From positions 3,100,001-3,164,000 of the forward strand of contig NZ_CP032382.1 in assembly GCF_003589925.1 (NCBI RefSeq): a stretch of 64,000 bases of DNA. The letters are read 5' to 3'. Shown here in pieces: positions 51,909-62,900 of the stretch. Made by a program: the position numbers and the translations under genes. How positions within the stretch are numbered: position 1 is the first letter of the stretch; each line of letters begins with the position of its first letter. Below the pieces are notes generated by a model. It had not been told where the DNA came from. It was given only the letters and a program-made list of their open reading frames with translations, and ran no database searches. This DNA is from Chryseolinea soli (GTDB lineage: Bacteria > Bacteroidota > Bacteroidia > Cytophagales > Cyclobacteriaceae).

Positions 51909-52093
51909 CGCAGGTGCCCAGCGTAGCTTCCGTACGTTCATGCTGTCGGGGTTGCTGGATTTCAGCCGCCAAGATTTCGATCGTTCTTGATCATGCGTTA
52001 ACATTCCATTGATATACGCAAAATCCCTCCCGTACTTCATTAAAATTTAATATCCTTGCTTACGCGCAAAGAGACTGTGCGAACTCCCCATTT

Positions 52094-54343
52094 ATGACAC
52101 AACGATTTTTTCTACTGTTGTCGTGTGCATGCTGGTTTGCCTGCAAGCAGAATGCCCCGGCGCCTTCCGCCCCCACCGAAACGACTGTGTTTCACGATAC
52201 CGTGTTTTTGCAGGAATATCACGAAGGCTATCCCACTCCCGCGAGCGTTGGCGAAGTGCGAAGCCTCGTGGTGGATGATAAAGCCAACGTGTGGATCGCT
52301 ACGCCGGCGGGAGTGTTTGTGAAAAAGAACAACGCCATGACGTGGGAAGCGGCACTGCCGGCCGCCGAACAAGGCCCCGCGTTTTCGGTAGCGATAGACC
52401 AGGACTCGGCGGTCTGGATGAGCACGTGGAAGGCTGTGTTTAGAATGAAGCATGATGTGGTTTCGAAAAGGGAAGGCGCCACACCGCCACTAAGTGTACT
52501 GTGCCCCGCGAAGGAGGGAATGTATGCCGCTGGCCCCAGAGGGGTCTGGCTCTTTAAAGGTGAAGGATGCGAGAAAAAGAACTACGCCGTTGCGCGCTCC
52601 ATCCGCGACGTGGCCTCCGATGGCGACGGAGGGTTGTGGCTTGCAACGGATGTGGGCTTATATCATGCCGGGCAGGACAGCACGCAACATTTCGTGGATA
52701 CGACCGATGTGTTGAGCGCCTACATTCGTGGTGTTGGGTTGGCGAATGGCGGGCAGGTTTGGGCTGGAGGACTTGGCGGCGTCACGGTATTGCAGAACGG
52801 CAAGAAAGTAAGAACCCTTGAACCTGATGAGGGCATCCCTTCGATCAACGTGAACGCTGTACGCCGATCGCCTTCGGGCGTGATGTGGATCGGCACCGAC
52901 ATGGGTGTCGTGCGGTATGCCCAGGATCGCTCACACTCCCTGCGCTTCAGCCGGCGTTGGCTGGTCGACGACAAAGTGAATGCCGTTGCATTTGATGCCG
53001 ATGGAAACGCCTGGTTAGGCACACCGAAAGGAGTGAGCGCCATCAAAAGAAAACCCATGACACTAGCTTCCAAAGAACAATATTTCTACGATGTGTTGAT
53101 GCGCCGCCACATTCGCGAACCTTGGATCGCCGGACAATGCAGATTGCTCCAGGAAGGCGACACCACGCGCTGGAAACCGGAAGACGACGACAACGATGGC
53201 GAGTACACCAGCAACTACCTGGCGATGGAAAGCTTTCGTTATGCCGCGACCAAAAGCGAAGACGCAAAAGAAAAAGCCCGCAAAGCCTTCCGGTTTTTGA
53301 AACTCCTGCAAGAAGTGACCGAGACCGACGGCTTCTTTGCCCGCACCATCGTGCCCTCGGAATGGACGTTCTATCACGATGGAAACCGCACCTACACCGA
53401 TCGCGAGCGGGCCGACGAAGAAGTGAAAGAACCCCGCTACAAACCCGTGGAGATCCGCTGGCACAAGTCGCGCGATGGCCAGTGGATGTGGAAAGGCGAC
53501 ACCAGCAGCGACGAGATCTGCGGCCACATGTTCGGCTATTTTATTTATTACGATCTCGTGGCCGATGAGACGGAGAAAAAAGAAATCCGCGCCCACGTTT
53601 CCAAAATTGTCAGCCACCTGATGGCCCACCACTTCACGCTCACCGACATCGATGGGCAACCCACCCGCTGGGGCGTTTGGTCGCCCGACCGGTTGAATCG
53701 CGATCCCGAATGGACCCCCGACCGCAGCCTGAATTCGATGGAGGTGTTGTCGTTCCTCAAGTTTGCCCACTACATCACGGGCGAGGAGAAATTTCAGCAG
53801 GAGTATCTCCGTCTTATCCAAACGGAAGGCTACCTCGACAACATGGCCAACATTCCCCATCAAAACCCGGCGTGGTTTATCTATTTCGATGTGATCTTGT
53901 CGGCCTATCAATATCCCATCCTGTTAAAGACCGAAACCGACCCGAAGCTGAAAAAGTTTTACGAAAACCATATCGACCAATGGCTTGAACGACGCAAGGG
54001 TGATCACAACCCGTTGATCAATTTCATATATGCGTATGCGCGACAGCAGAAAAAAGAATTGCAACCGTCGGTAGCGTTCCTCACCGACACGCCACTCGAC
54101 CTGGTCGATTGGAGCATAGATCACACGAAGCGGGAAGATGTGCGTGTCGTGCATACGCCCGTGTTGGGCGAGGTGCAAGTGGACGCGTTGCCGCCGGCCA
54201 GTATTCGCGCGACAGTGCGATGGGATAAAAATCCCTGGGGCATCAACGCTGGCGATCATTTTATGGAGCGCGAGCCAGTGTTTTGGCTGCTACCCTATTG
54301 GATGGGGCGATATCTGGGGATGATCCAGGAACCGGCCAAGTGA
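52094..54343 (+). CDS. Lipoprotein with Reg_prop beta-propeller and C-terminal alpha/alpha-toroid-like domain (copy 1)
   Basis: A 749-residue exported lipoprotein (lipobox WFAC17). Residues about 50-320 hold blades of the two-component-regulator propeller type: VWIATPAGVF (66-75), LWLATDVGLY (181-190), VWAGGLGGV, MWIGTDMGVV, AWLGTPKGVS. Residues about 330-745 are mostly helical with DDDNDG (364-369), TSSDE (470-474) followed by GH (477-478), the segment DIDGQPTRWGVWSPD (518-532), and the closing LLPYWMGRYLG. The helical half looks like a six-hairpin glycosidase or lyase fold; its acidic residues could be catalytic. No known enzyme family is assigned. Paralogous to the next gene. Confidence 0.75.
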   Translation: MTQRFFLLLSCACWFACKQNAPAPSAPTETTVFHDTVFLQEYHEGYPTPASVGEVRSLVVDDKANVWIATPAGVFVKKNNAMTWEAALPAAEQGPAFSVAIDQDSAVWMSTWKAVFRMKHDVVSKREGATPPLSVLCPAKEGMYAAGPRGVWLFKGEGCEKKNYAVARSIRDVASDGDGGLWLATDVGLYHAGQDSTQHFVDTTDVLSAYIRGVGLANGGQVWAGGLGGVTVLQNGKKVRTLEPDEGIPSINVNAVRRSPSGVMWIGTDMGVVRYAQDRSHSLRFSRRWLVDDKVNAVAFDADGNAWLGTPKGVSAIKRKPMTLASKEQYFYDVLMRRHIREPWIAGQCRLLQEGDTTRWKPEDDDNDGEYTSNYLAMESFRYAATKSEDAKEKARKAFRFLKLLQEVTETDGFFARTIVPSEWTFYHDGNRTYTDRERADEEVKEPRYKPVEIRWHKSRDGQWMWKGDTSSDEICGHMFGYFIYYDLVADETEKKEIRAHVSKIVSHLMAHHFTLTDIDGQPTRWGVWSPDRLNRDPEWTPDRSLNSMEVLSFLKFAHYITGEEKFQQEYLRLIQTEGYLDNMANIPHQNPAWFIYFDVILSAYQYPILLKTETDPKLKKFYENHIDQWLERRKGDHNPLINFIYAYARQQKKELQPSVAFLTDTPLDLVDWSIDHTKREDVRVVHTPVLGEVQVDALPPASIRATVRWDKNPWGINAGDHFMEREPVFWLLPYWMGRYLGMIQEPAK

Positions 54344-54461
54344 CGATCCGCGAAGACGAACGCGTCATTGCGCAAATGCATCCCTGATAAACGTGAAATC
54401 CTCACGGGAGACGTATGGTTTTTAACAATCTTGTTGATCTTTAAACTGAAACGCTCATTCC

Positions 54462-56687
54462 ATGAAATATGCGCCGTGGACCTTCGTCCTGATCTCGATT
54501 CTCTTTCAAGCCTGTAAACCAGACGCCCCTGCCAAGGCACCCGTTACCCAACCCATCCACTCCGACGTGGCCTTTACTCAGGACTACAGCATCAAGTACG
54601 GTCTTGCGGGGGAAGGGATCACGTTGAAGAATGTGGTGAGCGACCGCAATGGTGTGATCCAGGTTTTTTCGTCGGCGGGTTTGCTGAAACCTTTCGCGGG
54701 AAGTTTTCTCTACCCCGGGACGCTGGTGCCCGATCGCTCCTATCGGCCGTTGGCGGATAAAAAGATCAGGGGGCTGGAGGTCTGTGAACATCAGTTTGTC
54801 TACGTCGACGACAAAGCTGTGCTGGCCAACGCCTGGGCTGGTGAATTGTTTATGCCGCATACCCTCCCCATGGTCACGCGCTTCAAAGGAAATCGTGAAG
54901 GATTTCTGCTTTCGGATGGGCAGCAGCTGGAGTACGTTGTAAATGGAAAGTCGCTGTGGAAGGAAAAGCATACCGAAAACATTCTGGACATGGCCTACGA
55001 TGAAAACGCCGGTAGGTTTTGGTTGCTCACGGCCAGTTCCCTGCAATCATTCTCCACGAAAGATCATGTGTTGAACACGGTTTTTTTAGGGAAGGACCTT
55101 ACCAGCTTTACCCTCACCGAAAAAGGAAAACAGGCGGTGATCGGAACACGCGAAGGATACATCGTGATCGATCTCACCTCGGCAACTCAAAAAGGCGAAC
55201 GCCAGACAAAACTCCCCTGGACGGAGATTACTTGTGTGAGAACGATCGGTGATGTCCTGTGGTTTGGAACCACACGGGGTGCTTTCAAAGTACGCAGCGA
55301 TGGAAAGTTTGATTATTACGCCTCCAAGCGTTGGCTCCCCAGCGATCGCGTGGTCGATATCGCCGAAGGGCCGGAAGGCTCCATCCTGATCCTGACCGAT
55401 CTGGGGCTGGGACAAATCGTGTTCAAAAAAATGACCCTTCACGAGAAGGCCGACTATTTCGAGCGACAGGTTCGCGCGCGCCACATCCGACACGGCTTCA
55501 ATGCCACGCTGGGCTACATGAAAGACGGCAGCCTGGCCACGGGTTCGCTGGAAGACTCCGACAACGACGGATTGTGGACGTCCATGTATCTGGGCGCAGA
55601 AGTATTTCGCTATGCGGTTACCAAGTCGGACGACGCCCTGCAAAATATTCGCGAGGCCACCGAGGCGATGGAGCGGTTGTATTCCATCAATGAATTGAAG
55701 GGATTTCCGTCGCGGTCATTCGAACGGAGAGGCTATAAGTATGATGACAAACCCTGGCGCCGTGCGAGCGATCCCGAGTGGGATTGGAAATCGACCACGA
55801 GCAGCGACGAAGCCATCGGTCACATCTTTGCCTTTGGCGTGATGGCCGAACTGTTGGAAGACCAGGATCTGAAACATCGCGCCGTCACCCTCATCGACTC
55901 CTTGATGCAACATGTGCTCGACAATAACCTCTACCTGGTGGATTGGGATGGCAAGCCCACCGTATGGGGAAAATGGAACCCCGACTATGTGAACCAACGG
56001 CCCTTTGGTGTCGGCGACCGGAAGATCAACTCGTCCAACATCATCGCCATGTTGCAAACGGCTTACCATTTTACAAAAAAAGAACCGTACAAGACAAAAG
56101 CCTTTGAGCTGATGGAGAAGTATGGTTACTTCAAAAACCTGATGTACCCCATGAGCAAGATCGGCATGGCCGCGCCGGATGCCGACGACTGGAGCAAGAT
56201 GCTGTCGGAGGCGTGGAACCATTCGGATGATGAAATGTATTTTGTAGGCTATTGGGGCTTGTATCGTTATGCATTGAACGACACGCTGAAGACGCGTTTT
56301 AAAGAATCGATCATCGACCACTGGCAGGCGGAGCGGCCCGAGAAAGAAGGCGCGTGGAATATTTTCACCGCTCTCACGGGCACGCCCGAATTCGATCTGA
56401 ACGAGGCGGTTTGGTACCTGCAAGAATATCCCCTGGACCTGATCCATTGGAACGTGTCGAATGAACACCGCCTGGACATCGCGCGCATTGAACCCAACTT
56501 TCGCAAGCAAACCCTTCGCGAGGTGCTGCCGCCCGACGAATTGCCCATCAGCCGCCACAACGCCAACCGCTTTGACTTGGAAGGTGGCGACAACGGTACA
56601 TCGGAATACAGCGCCGGCGACATTTGGTTGTTGCCCTACTGGATGGGACGCTACCTTGGGGTGATCAGTGCGCCGGTTGAAAAATGA
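54462..56687 (+). CDS. Lipoprotein with beta-propeller and C-terminal alpha/alpha-toroid-like domain (copy 2)
   Basis: A 741-residue exported lipoprotein (lipobox FQAC18), tandem paralogue of the preceding gene. The first 320 residues are propeller-like but more worn (VLWFGTTRGAF at 266-276 is the best blade). The helical half aligns in place: DSDNDG (365-370), then LWTSMYLGAEVFRYAVTKS, TSSDE (446-450) with GH at 453-454, DWDGKPTVWGKWNPD and a closing LLPYWMGRYLG. Better conservation of the helical half suggests that it carries the activity. 75 bp separates it from the GH20 gene, so co-transcription is likely. Confidence 0.75.
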   Translation: MKYAPWTFVLISILFQACKPDAPAKAPVTQPIHSDVAFTQDYSIKYGLAGEGITLKNVVSDRNGVIQVFSSAGLLKPFAGSFLYPGTLVPDRSYRPLADKKIRGLEVCEHQFVYVDDKAVLANAWAGELFMPHTLPMVTRFKGNREGFLLSDGQQLEYVVNGKSLWKEKHTENILDMAYDENAGRFWLLTASSLQSFSTKDHVLNTVFLGKDLTSFTLTEKGKQAVIGTREGYIVIDLTSATQKGERQTKLPWTEITCVRTIGDVLWFGTTRGAFKVRSDGKFDYYASKRWLPSDRVVDIAEGPEGSILILTDLGLGQIVFKKMTLHEKADYFERQVRARHIRHGFNATLGYMKDGSLATGSLEDSDNDGLWTSMYLGAEVFRYAVTKSDDALQNIREATEAMERLYSINELKGFPSRSFERRGYKYDDKPWRRASDPEWDWKSTTSSDEAIGHIFAFGVMAELLEDQDLKHRAVTLIDSLMQHVLDNNLYLVDWDGKPTVWGKWNPDYVNQRPFGVGDRKINSSNIIAMLQTAYHFTKKEPYKTKAFELMEKYGYFKNLMYPMSKIGMAAPDADDWSKMLSEAWNHSDDEMYFVGYWGLYRYALNDTLKTRFKESIIDHWQAERPEKEGAWNIFTALTGTPEFDLNEAVWYLQEYPLDLIHWNVSNEHRLDIARIEPNFRKQTLREVLPPDELPISRHNANRFDLEGGDNGTSEYSAGDIWLLPYWMGRYLGVISAPVEK

Positions 56688-56762
56688 ATCCGCGAAAGGA
56701 TTGGAGCATGCCTTGTATCGTAAAAAGATATTCATAAAATTTAGAATAGACATCCCTGTTTT

Positions 56763-59384
56763 ATGAACGCCACAAACCCATACACGCTCGGCTTCTTTGT
56801 TCTCCTCCTGTTGAGCGGCACGGCGTGTCAGCCAAAAAAGAACGCACTGGCGACCACGGGCAAAATTGCTGTGTTGTGGGAACTGGTCACCAATTTCACC
56901 GGTGAAAAGGATGCATTCTATGCACGCTTTCAATTGACGAACCACAGCGATGTCAACCTGGACGATAAGAACTGGGCCCTGTTCTTCAGCATGGCCCCGC
57001 GACCGATCCTTGACAACCAAACCGAACAGCCCGCCCGCCTTCATCACATCAATGGAGATTGGTATGTGCTGAAACCAGACAAAAACTTTCATCTGCCACC
57101 CGGGGAATCGATAGATATTTTCTACCGCGGCGTGGAAGCGGTCATCAAAGAAACAGACCGGCCCCTGGGTTTGTATTTTGTTTTTTATGATGACGAGGGG
57201 AAGGAACAAAAAATTGAGAACGTCATCGAATACACCTGGAAGCCTTTCGTCAGTCCGGATCAAATTAACCGGAATGAAAAAGATGAGGAGCCGATCCCTA
57301 CGGCAGCGCTGTCTTACAAGAACAACCTCGACATGACCGATCTTTCCTCCGCCGCGGTTAAGCCGATCATTCCTTCGCCCGTTTCGCTGGTCATGGACAA
57401 AGATTCAGTCGAAGTAAATAATGCCTGGGCTATCTATTTTGAGAAGGGATTGGAGGGAGAAGCGGCCTACCTGGCCGCAGCGCTGAAAGAGGCTACCGGA
57501 CTTGATCTCAAAACGCAGTCGGGCGCCCCGCAAGGAAAGGCCATCCGGCTCCTGCAGGCACCTCTTGTTGTGAACGGAGTGGCTCACGAGGCCTACGCGT
57601 TGAATATCATGGCAAACGGCATTGACATTTCCGGGAGCGATGCCGCTGGAGTGTTCTATGGCATTCAAAGTTTGCGTGCATGCATACCGTTGAAATCCTA
57701 TGCAAGTAGATCGGGTACATTGCGGTTGCCGAAACTGCAGGTGAACGATGCTCCCCGCTTTGCGTTCCGGGGATTGCATCTAGACGTGAGCCGGAATTTT
57801 CAAACCAAAGAAACCATCCTGCGAACACTTGATCTTTTGTCGTTCTATAAGATCAACCGCTTTCTTTTCTACACCACCGAAGACGAAGGGTGGCGCCTTG
57901 AAATTAAAGATCTGCCTGAGCTGACCGACGTAGGTGCACAAAGACAACATACCTCTGGCAAAGAAGCGCCGGCGTTGCACCCGGCTTACGGTTCCGGGCC
58001 TTTTGCAAAAGAGGAGGGCCGCTTTGGTCATGGCTATTATTCGAGAACGGATTTTATCGAGATATTAAAATATGCCACCGCGCGTCACATCAAGATCATT
58101 CCCGAGGTAAACTTCCCTGGTCACGCACGGGCGGCGATCAAAGCCATGGAAGCCCGCTATGAGCGATTGATGAAGGAAGGCAAGGAAGATGAGGCGAACG
58201 AATATCGCCTCATCGATCCCGATGACAAATCGGTCTACTTATCCGCACAAGGCTACCAAGACAACGTCGTGTGCGTGGCGCGCGAGTCGGTCTTTCATTT
58301 TTATGAGAAAGTGGTGGATGAAATTGCTACGCTCTACCAGGAAGCCGGGTTGACCTTGGATGAGTTCCACACCGGCGGCGATGAAGTGCCCGAAGGCGCG
58401 TGGACAAAATCGCCGATGGCTATGGCATTGATGCGTGAGCACCCCGAGATCAAAGACCCCAAAAATTTGCAGACCTATTTTCTACGCGAGCTGGTGAAGC
58501 GGCTGAAATCGCGAAACCTCCAGCTGGATGGATGGGAAGAAGTGGCGCTCGCGAAAAAGGCGGACGGCAAATACGAACCCAACCCGGAGTTTGTCAACGC
58601 GAATGTGGTGCCCTATATCTGGAACAACATTTTCGACTATCCCGACCTGGGCTATCGATTGGCCAACGCCGGCTACAAGGTGGTGCTGTGCAACGTGTCC
58701 AACTTCTATTTTGATTTGGCGTATAGCAAGGATCCGCAGGAGCCGGGTCTGTATTGGGCCGGGTTTGTTGATACCCGTCACAGCTGGACCTTTGCGCCTT
58801 ATGATATGTTCAAGACCACGAAGAAAAACTCCCTGGGTCAAAAACTCGATCTCGAAACCGTGAAGGGGTATGAGAAGAATAAAATCATTGTAGAGCATCT
58901 AAAACCCCAGGCCCGCAAAAATATTCTTGGCCTGGAAGCACAGGTTTGGTGCGAAACCGTGAAGGGCCGCGATATGCTCGAGTACTACGTCCTTCCGAAA
59001 CTGGTAGGCTTTGCCGAAAGCGCCTGGGCAGCAGAACGCTCCTGGGAAACCGTGGACGATAAAACGCAGCGCGAAAAACTTATCCGCGACGGATGGAATG
59101 TGTTCGCCAACAGCTTGGGCAAACGGGAGCTGCCGCGTCTTCATTATTTGAATGGCGGCTATAACTATCGCGTCCCCCCGCCGGGAGCTGTCATTGAAAA
59201 TGGTGAGCTGAAAGCAAATGTCGAATATCCTGGATTGACTATACACTACACGACAGACGGAACCGAGCCGACCATCGCCTCACCGCGCTATGAAAAACCC
59301 GTCGCCGTGAAAGGTCCCGTGGTCTTGAGAAGCTTTGATGACGCCGGCAAAGGGAGTCACCGGGTCAACGTGTCGTCCGAATGA
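56763..59384 (+). CDS. GH20 beta-N-acetylhexosaminidase lipoprotein
   Basis: An 873-residue exported glycosidase (lipobox GTAC) that would release terminal GlcNAc or GalNAc from glycans, chitobiose-like substrates or glycoconjugates. Domain order: chitobiase-type carbohydrate-binding N-domain (about residues 30-165; ARFQLTNHSDVNLDDKNWAL), GH20b (about 195-310), the GH20 TIM barrel (about 320-770) with FRGLHLDVSRNFQ and the catalytic pair D540-E541 in FHTGGDEVPEGAW, and a chitobiase C-terminal domain (YTTDGTEPT). It is the only clear glycoside hydrolase here and indicates an amino-sugar substrate for the surrounding locus. Confidence 0.94.
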   Translation: MNATNPYTLGFFVLLLLSGTACQPKKNALATTGKIAVLWELVTNFTGEKDAFYARFQLTNHSDVNLDDKNWALFFSMAPRPILDNQTEQPARLHHINGDWYVLKPDKNFHLPPGESIDIFYRGVEAVIKETDRPLGLYFVFYDDEGKEQKIENVIEYTWKPFVSPDQINRNEKDEEPIPTAALSYKNNLDMTDLSSAAVKPIIPSPVSLVMDKDSVEVNNAWAIYFEKGLEGEAAYLAAALKEATGLDLKTQSGAPQGKAIRLLQAPLVVNGVAHEAYALNIMANGIDISGSDAAGVFYGIQSLRACIPLKSYASRSGTLRLPKLQVNDAPRFAFRGLHLDVSRNFQTKETILRTLDLLSFYKINRFLFYTTEDEGWRLEIKDLPELTDVGAQRQHTSGKEAPALHPAYGSGPFAKEEGRFGHGYYSRTDFIEILKYATARHIKIIPEVNFPGHARAAIKAMEARYERLMKEGKEDEANEYRLIDPDDKSVYLSAQGYQDNVVCVARESVFHFYEKVVDEIATLYQEAGLTLDEFHTGGDEVPEGAWTKSPMAMALMREHPEIKDPKNLQTYFLRELVKRLKSRNLQLDGWEEVALAKKADGKYEPNPEFVNANVVPYIWNNIFDYPDLGYRLANAGYKVVLCNVSNFYFDLAYSKDPQEPGLYWAGFVDTRHSWTFAPYDMFKTTKKNSLGQKLDLETVKGYEKNKIIVEHLKPQARKNILGLEAQVWCETVKGRDMLEYYVLPKLVGFAESAWAAERSWETVDDKTQREKLIRDGWNVFANSLGKRELPRLHYLNGGYNYRVPPPGAVIENGELKANVEYPGLTIHYTTDGTEPTIASPRYEKPVAVKGPVVLRSFDDAGKGSHRVNVSSE

Positions 59385-59938
59385 GGTGTCCTTGTGCGAA
59401 ATGAAATTTATGAACACCATCCGCAGCAAACCTCCAGCCTAAACGTCATCAAATGATGACCCTCGCAGAATCACAGTATAGCCTCTGCCCGGTACAGTGG
59501 GCTTAATGTCCGACCCGGCTCACTTTTGGACAACGTCGTGAACATAAATTTCCAAAATCATCAACATACGATTGGATGTGCCATTTAAGGCCACTTCCGG
59601 TATTTTGGCCACGACGTTGCACCAAGGCAAAGGAGCATTTTGCGTATCGTTTCAAGGCTATTGTAAAGATTTGAAAATCATTATATTAAGCCCGTATTAA
59701 ATATTCCACTCTTGCGCAAACCCTGCCTCGGTTGACGCAAAATGCGCGCACACTGCACACAATAAATGACCAGCTTTAGATAAGCATCCTGCGGTTACCG
59801 GAATTGGAGCAGAAAGGGACCGTTGCCTAAACGGAGGATCACTTGAAAAAAATGCCCTTTTTTTCAACGCCCAAGAAAAAACCAGATGACATCAAACGAG
59901 CAAAAACTAACTCTGATATAATTAACCCCCATCTCCCC
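59385..59938 (+). other. Long upstream region of the SusC gene
   Basis: 554 bp between the GH20 and SusC starts with no gene. Part of it (59843-59938) is an in-frame N-terminal extension of SusC that begins at a TTG (59843) or ATG (59852) just after a GGAGG sequence at 59833-59837. No convincing TAnnTTTG box is seen. Confidence 0.4.
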
Positions 59939-62900
59939 ATGAATGAGAAATTTTACAGTGTACAGAAAAAATGCAGGAGTTACCTGTTCTCCTGCTGCGT
60001 GATGCTGCTGCTGGCAGGCAATGCCCTGGCCAGCGCGCCCGTTGAAGTGACGGTGACCGGCAAAGTCACTTCTGCCGACGATGGAAGCTCGCTCCCGGGC
60101 GTGAACATTTACCTGAAAGGAACACAGGTGGGTACCATCACGGATGCCGATGGAAAATATTCCATCACTGCATCCGACAACAACGCGGTGATCGTGTTTT
60201 CCTACATCGGCTACACCACCCAGGAAGTATCGATCAGCGGCAGAACGGCCATCGACGTCGTGCTGCAACCCAACACCGAGTCGCTCGATGAAGTGGTGGT
60301 GACAGCCCTCGGCATTAAACGCGATGAGCGTTCGTTGGGCTACTCCGTAGGACGCGTAAACGGTAACGATCTGAATCGCATTCCGCAGGAGAACGTGCTC
60401 AATAGTTTAGCGGGCCGCGTGCCCGGCGTGACCATTTCATCCACTGGTGGTCCGGGTTCCTCTGTGAACATGGTGATCCGCGGTGCCAAGTCGCTCACCA
60501 ATAATCAGCCCCTCTTTGTCGTGGACGGCGTACCGCTCAACAACTCGATACAGAACGTGAGCGCTATCGGTTCGGACAACCGCGTGGACTATGGCAACGC
60601 GATTGCTGATTTGAACCCCGACAACATCGAATCCGTCTCCGTATTGAAAGGTGGCGCAGCTGCTGCATTGTATGGTTCACGCGCCGGAAACGGTGTGGTC
60701 ATGATCACGACAAAGACGGGTGCGAAGGCCAAGAAATTAACGGTGAACGTTTCCACTAACAACACCTTCGATGTCCCCTACAAATTCCTGGACTTCCACG
60801 ATAAATATGCCGTGGGCGTACGGCCGTATACTCCGGATGCCAATCCCTCCGGAGTGCTGACGATCGATGAAGGAACCGTAGCGGGTGTTGGTCCGCGGCT
60901 CGACCAGGGCTACAAGGCCATTCAATGGAACAGCCCCGTGGATGCCGATGGAAACAAGATTCCCACCCTATTGACGTCGCATCCCAACAACGTGAAGAAC
61001 TTTGTGCGCACCGGTATCACCTCCACCAACACGGTGTCGGTGTCGAACAGCAGCGATCAACTCACGTATCGGCTGGCCTACACCAACATGAGCAACCGCG
61101 GCATCGTGCCCAACTCGGACTTGTTTAGAAATACGTTGGACTTCAACACGTCGCTAAAGATTTCCAACAATGTCCGTTTTAGCACGAACGTTGACTTCAC
61201 CCGCAGCAACTCCAACAACCGGCCGGCCGGAAACCGCGGGACCAACCCGATCCAGTGGGCCTATTATGTTTCACCCCACATCGACATTCGCGACATGAAG
61301 AACTATTGGGTAAAGGGAAAAGAAGGCCTGCAGCAACTCACCCAAGATGATGGCGCCGGAGAGTACAACAACCCTTACTTCTTAGCCCATGAAGTGAACA
61401 ACAGTTTTGTGCGCGACCGCGTCTACGGAAACGTGAAACTCGACTGGCAGATCACGAAGGACATCTCGGTGTTCGGTCGCTATTCGCTCGATACCTATAA
61501 AGAGCAACGTGAAACGAAGATCGCCAACAGCTATACCGGCGAACCGCGTGGTGCCTATGGCATCATCGACATGGACCGCCTGGAACGCAACGCTGACTTC
61601 CTGGCGACTTATAAAAAAGACATCGGCCAGTTTCACCTCAGCGTGTCGGCGGGGGGTAACGCGATGCACCAGAACTATGGCGGTGTGTCGAACGCTAGCA
61701 AGGCGGGTACTGGATTGACTGTGCCGGGTTTGTATACTATTCAGAACATCCCCCAAGCCAACCTGGAGTACAGCAGCAATCGGAATAAGAAATCGATCTA
61801 CAGCATTTACGGAACGTCTACGCTCGGATACAAAGACATGGTCTATCTGGATCTAACCGCACGCAACGACTGGTCGAGCACCTTGCCACCAGAAAGCCGC
61901 TCCTATTTTTATCCTTCGGCTTCCTTGAGTGTGTTGGTGAATGAAATGGTACACATTTCCGATGATCTCAGCATGTTGAAGTTGCGGGCCGCCGTGTCGA
62001 AAGTGGGTAACGACACACAACCGTACCAGCTCTACAATATCCTCGACAATTATGCAGCCTGGGATGGAACACCGCGGCTCGGTAAGTCCTCCAACATCCT
62101 CACTAGTAATCTGAAACCGGAGATGCTCACCACATCCGAATTTGGGTTGGAATTGGGCCTCTTTAACAACCGCGTGCGTTTCGAGGGTACGTATTATAAA
62201 ATGGACAGCCGAAACCAAATCTTTTCCACCGCGCTGGCGCCTTCCAGTGGATTTGAATCGCGCAAGATCAACTCGGGGCTCCTCGTCAGCAAAGGCATCG
62301 AGTTGAGTGCCGGCGCCACTGTGGTGGAGAACGGCAACTGGCGGTGGGATGTCAATGTGAACTACAGCCGCAACCGGACGAAGCTCATGGAGCTGTCGGG
62401 TGGTGATAAATTTTATACGTTCTGGACCGATGGAAAAGGTGGATCGTGGACCTATGTCGGTGAAGAGATCGGCGATCTCTACGATGCGAAGCTGGTAACC
62501 GTGGAAGACAAGAACTCTCCGTACTACGGCTACCCGCTGCTGGATGACGAAGGATCATGGCAGAGCGTGAGTGCCGGCGATACCAAAAATAAGATCGGTA
62601 ACTACAATCCCGATTTCCTGATGGGCATGCAATCTACCTTGTCCTACAAAGCGTTTACGCTCAACCTTTCGTTCGACTGGCGTCAGGGCGGTCAATTCAT
62701 TTCACAAACCTATCGTTATGCCGAGTCCGATCTCAAGACGCAACGGTGGCTCGATCAGTTGATCAACCCCGGCAACATGACGGGCGATGCGCTTCGCGAT
62801 TACCTGGTGGCCAATGCAGACCAGGACATCAAGAACGGCTTTCACATTGTGGGCGGCCCCGGCCCGGAATATGGCGGACATCCCCTGGGTGACCTGGGCG

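Noticed and set aside
55716..57263. 515-codon minus-strand open frame
   Set aside because: Spans the ends of two plus-strand lipoprotein genes with good signal peptides and conserved motifs; the antisense product resembles nothing.
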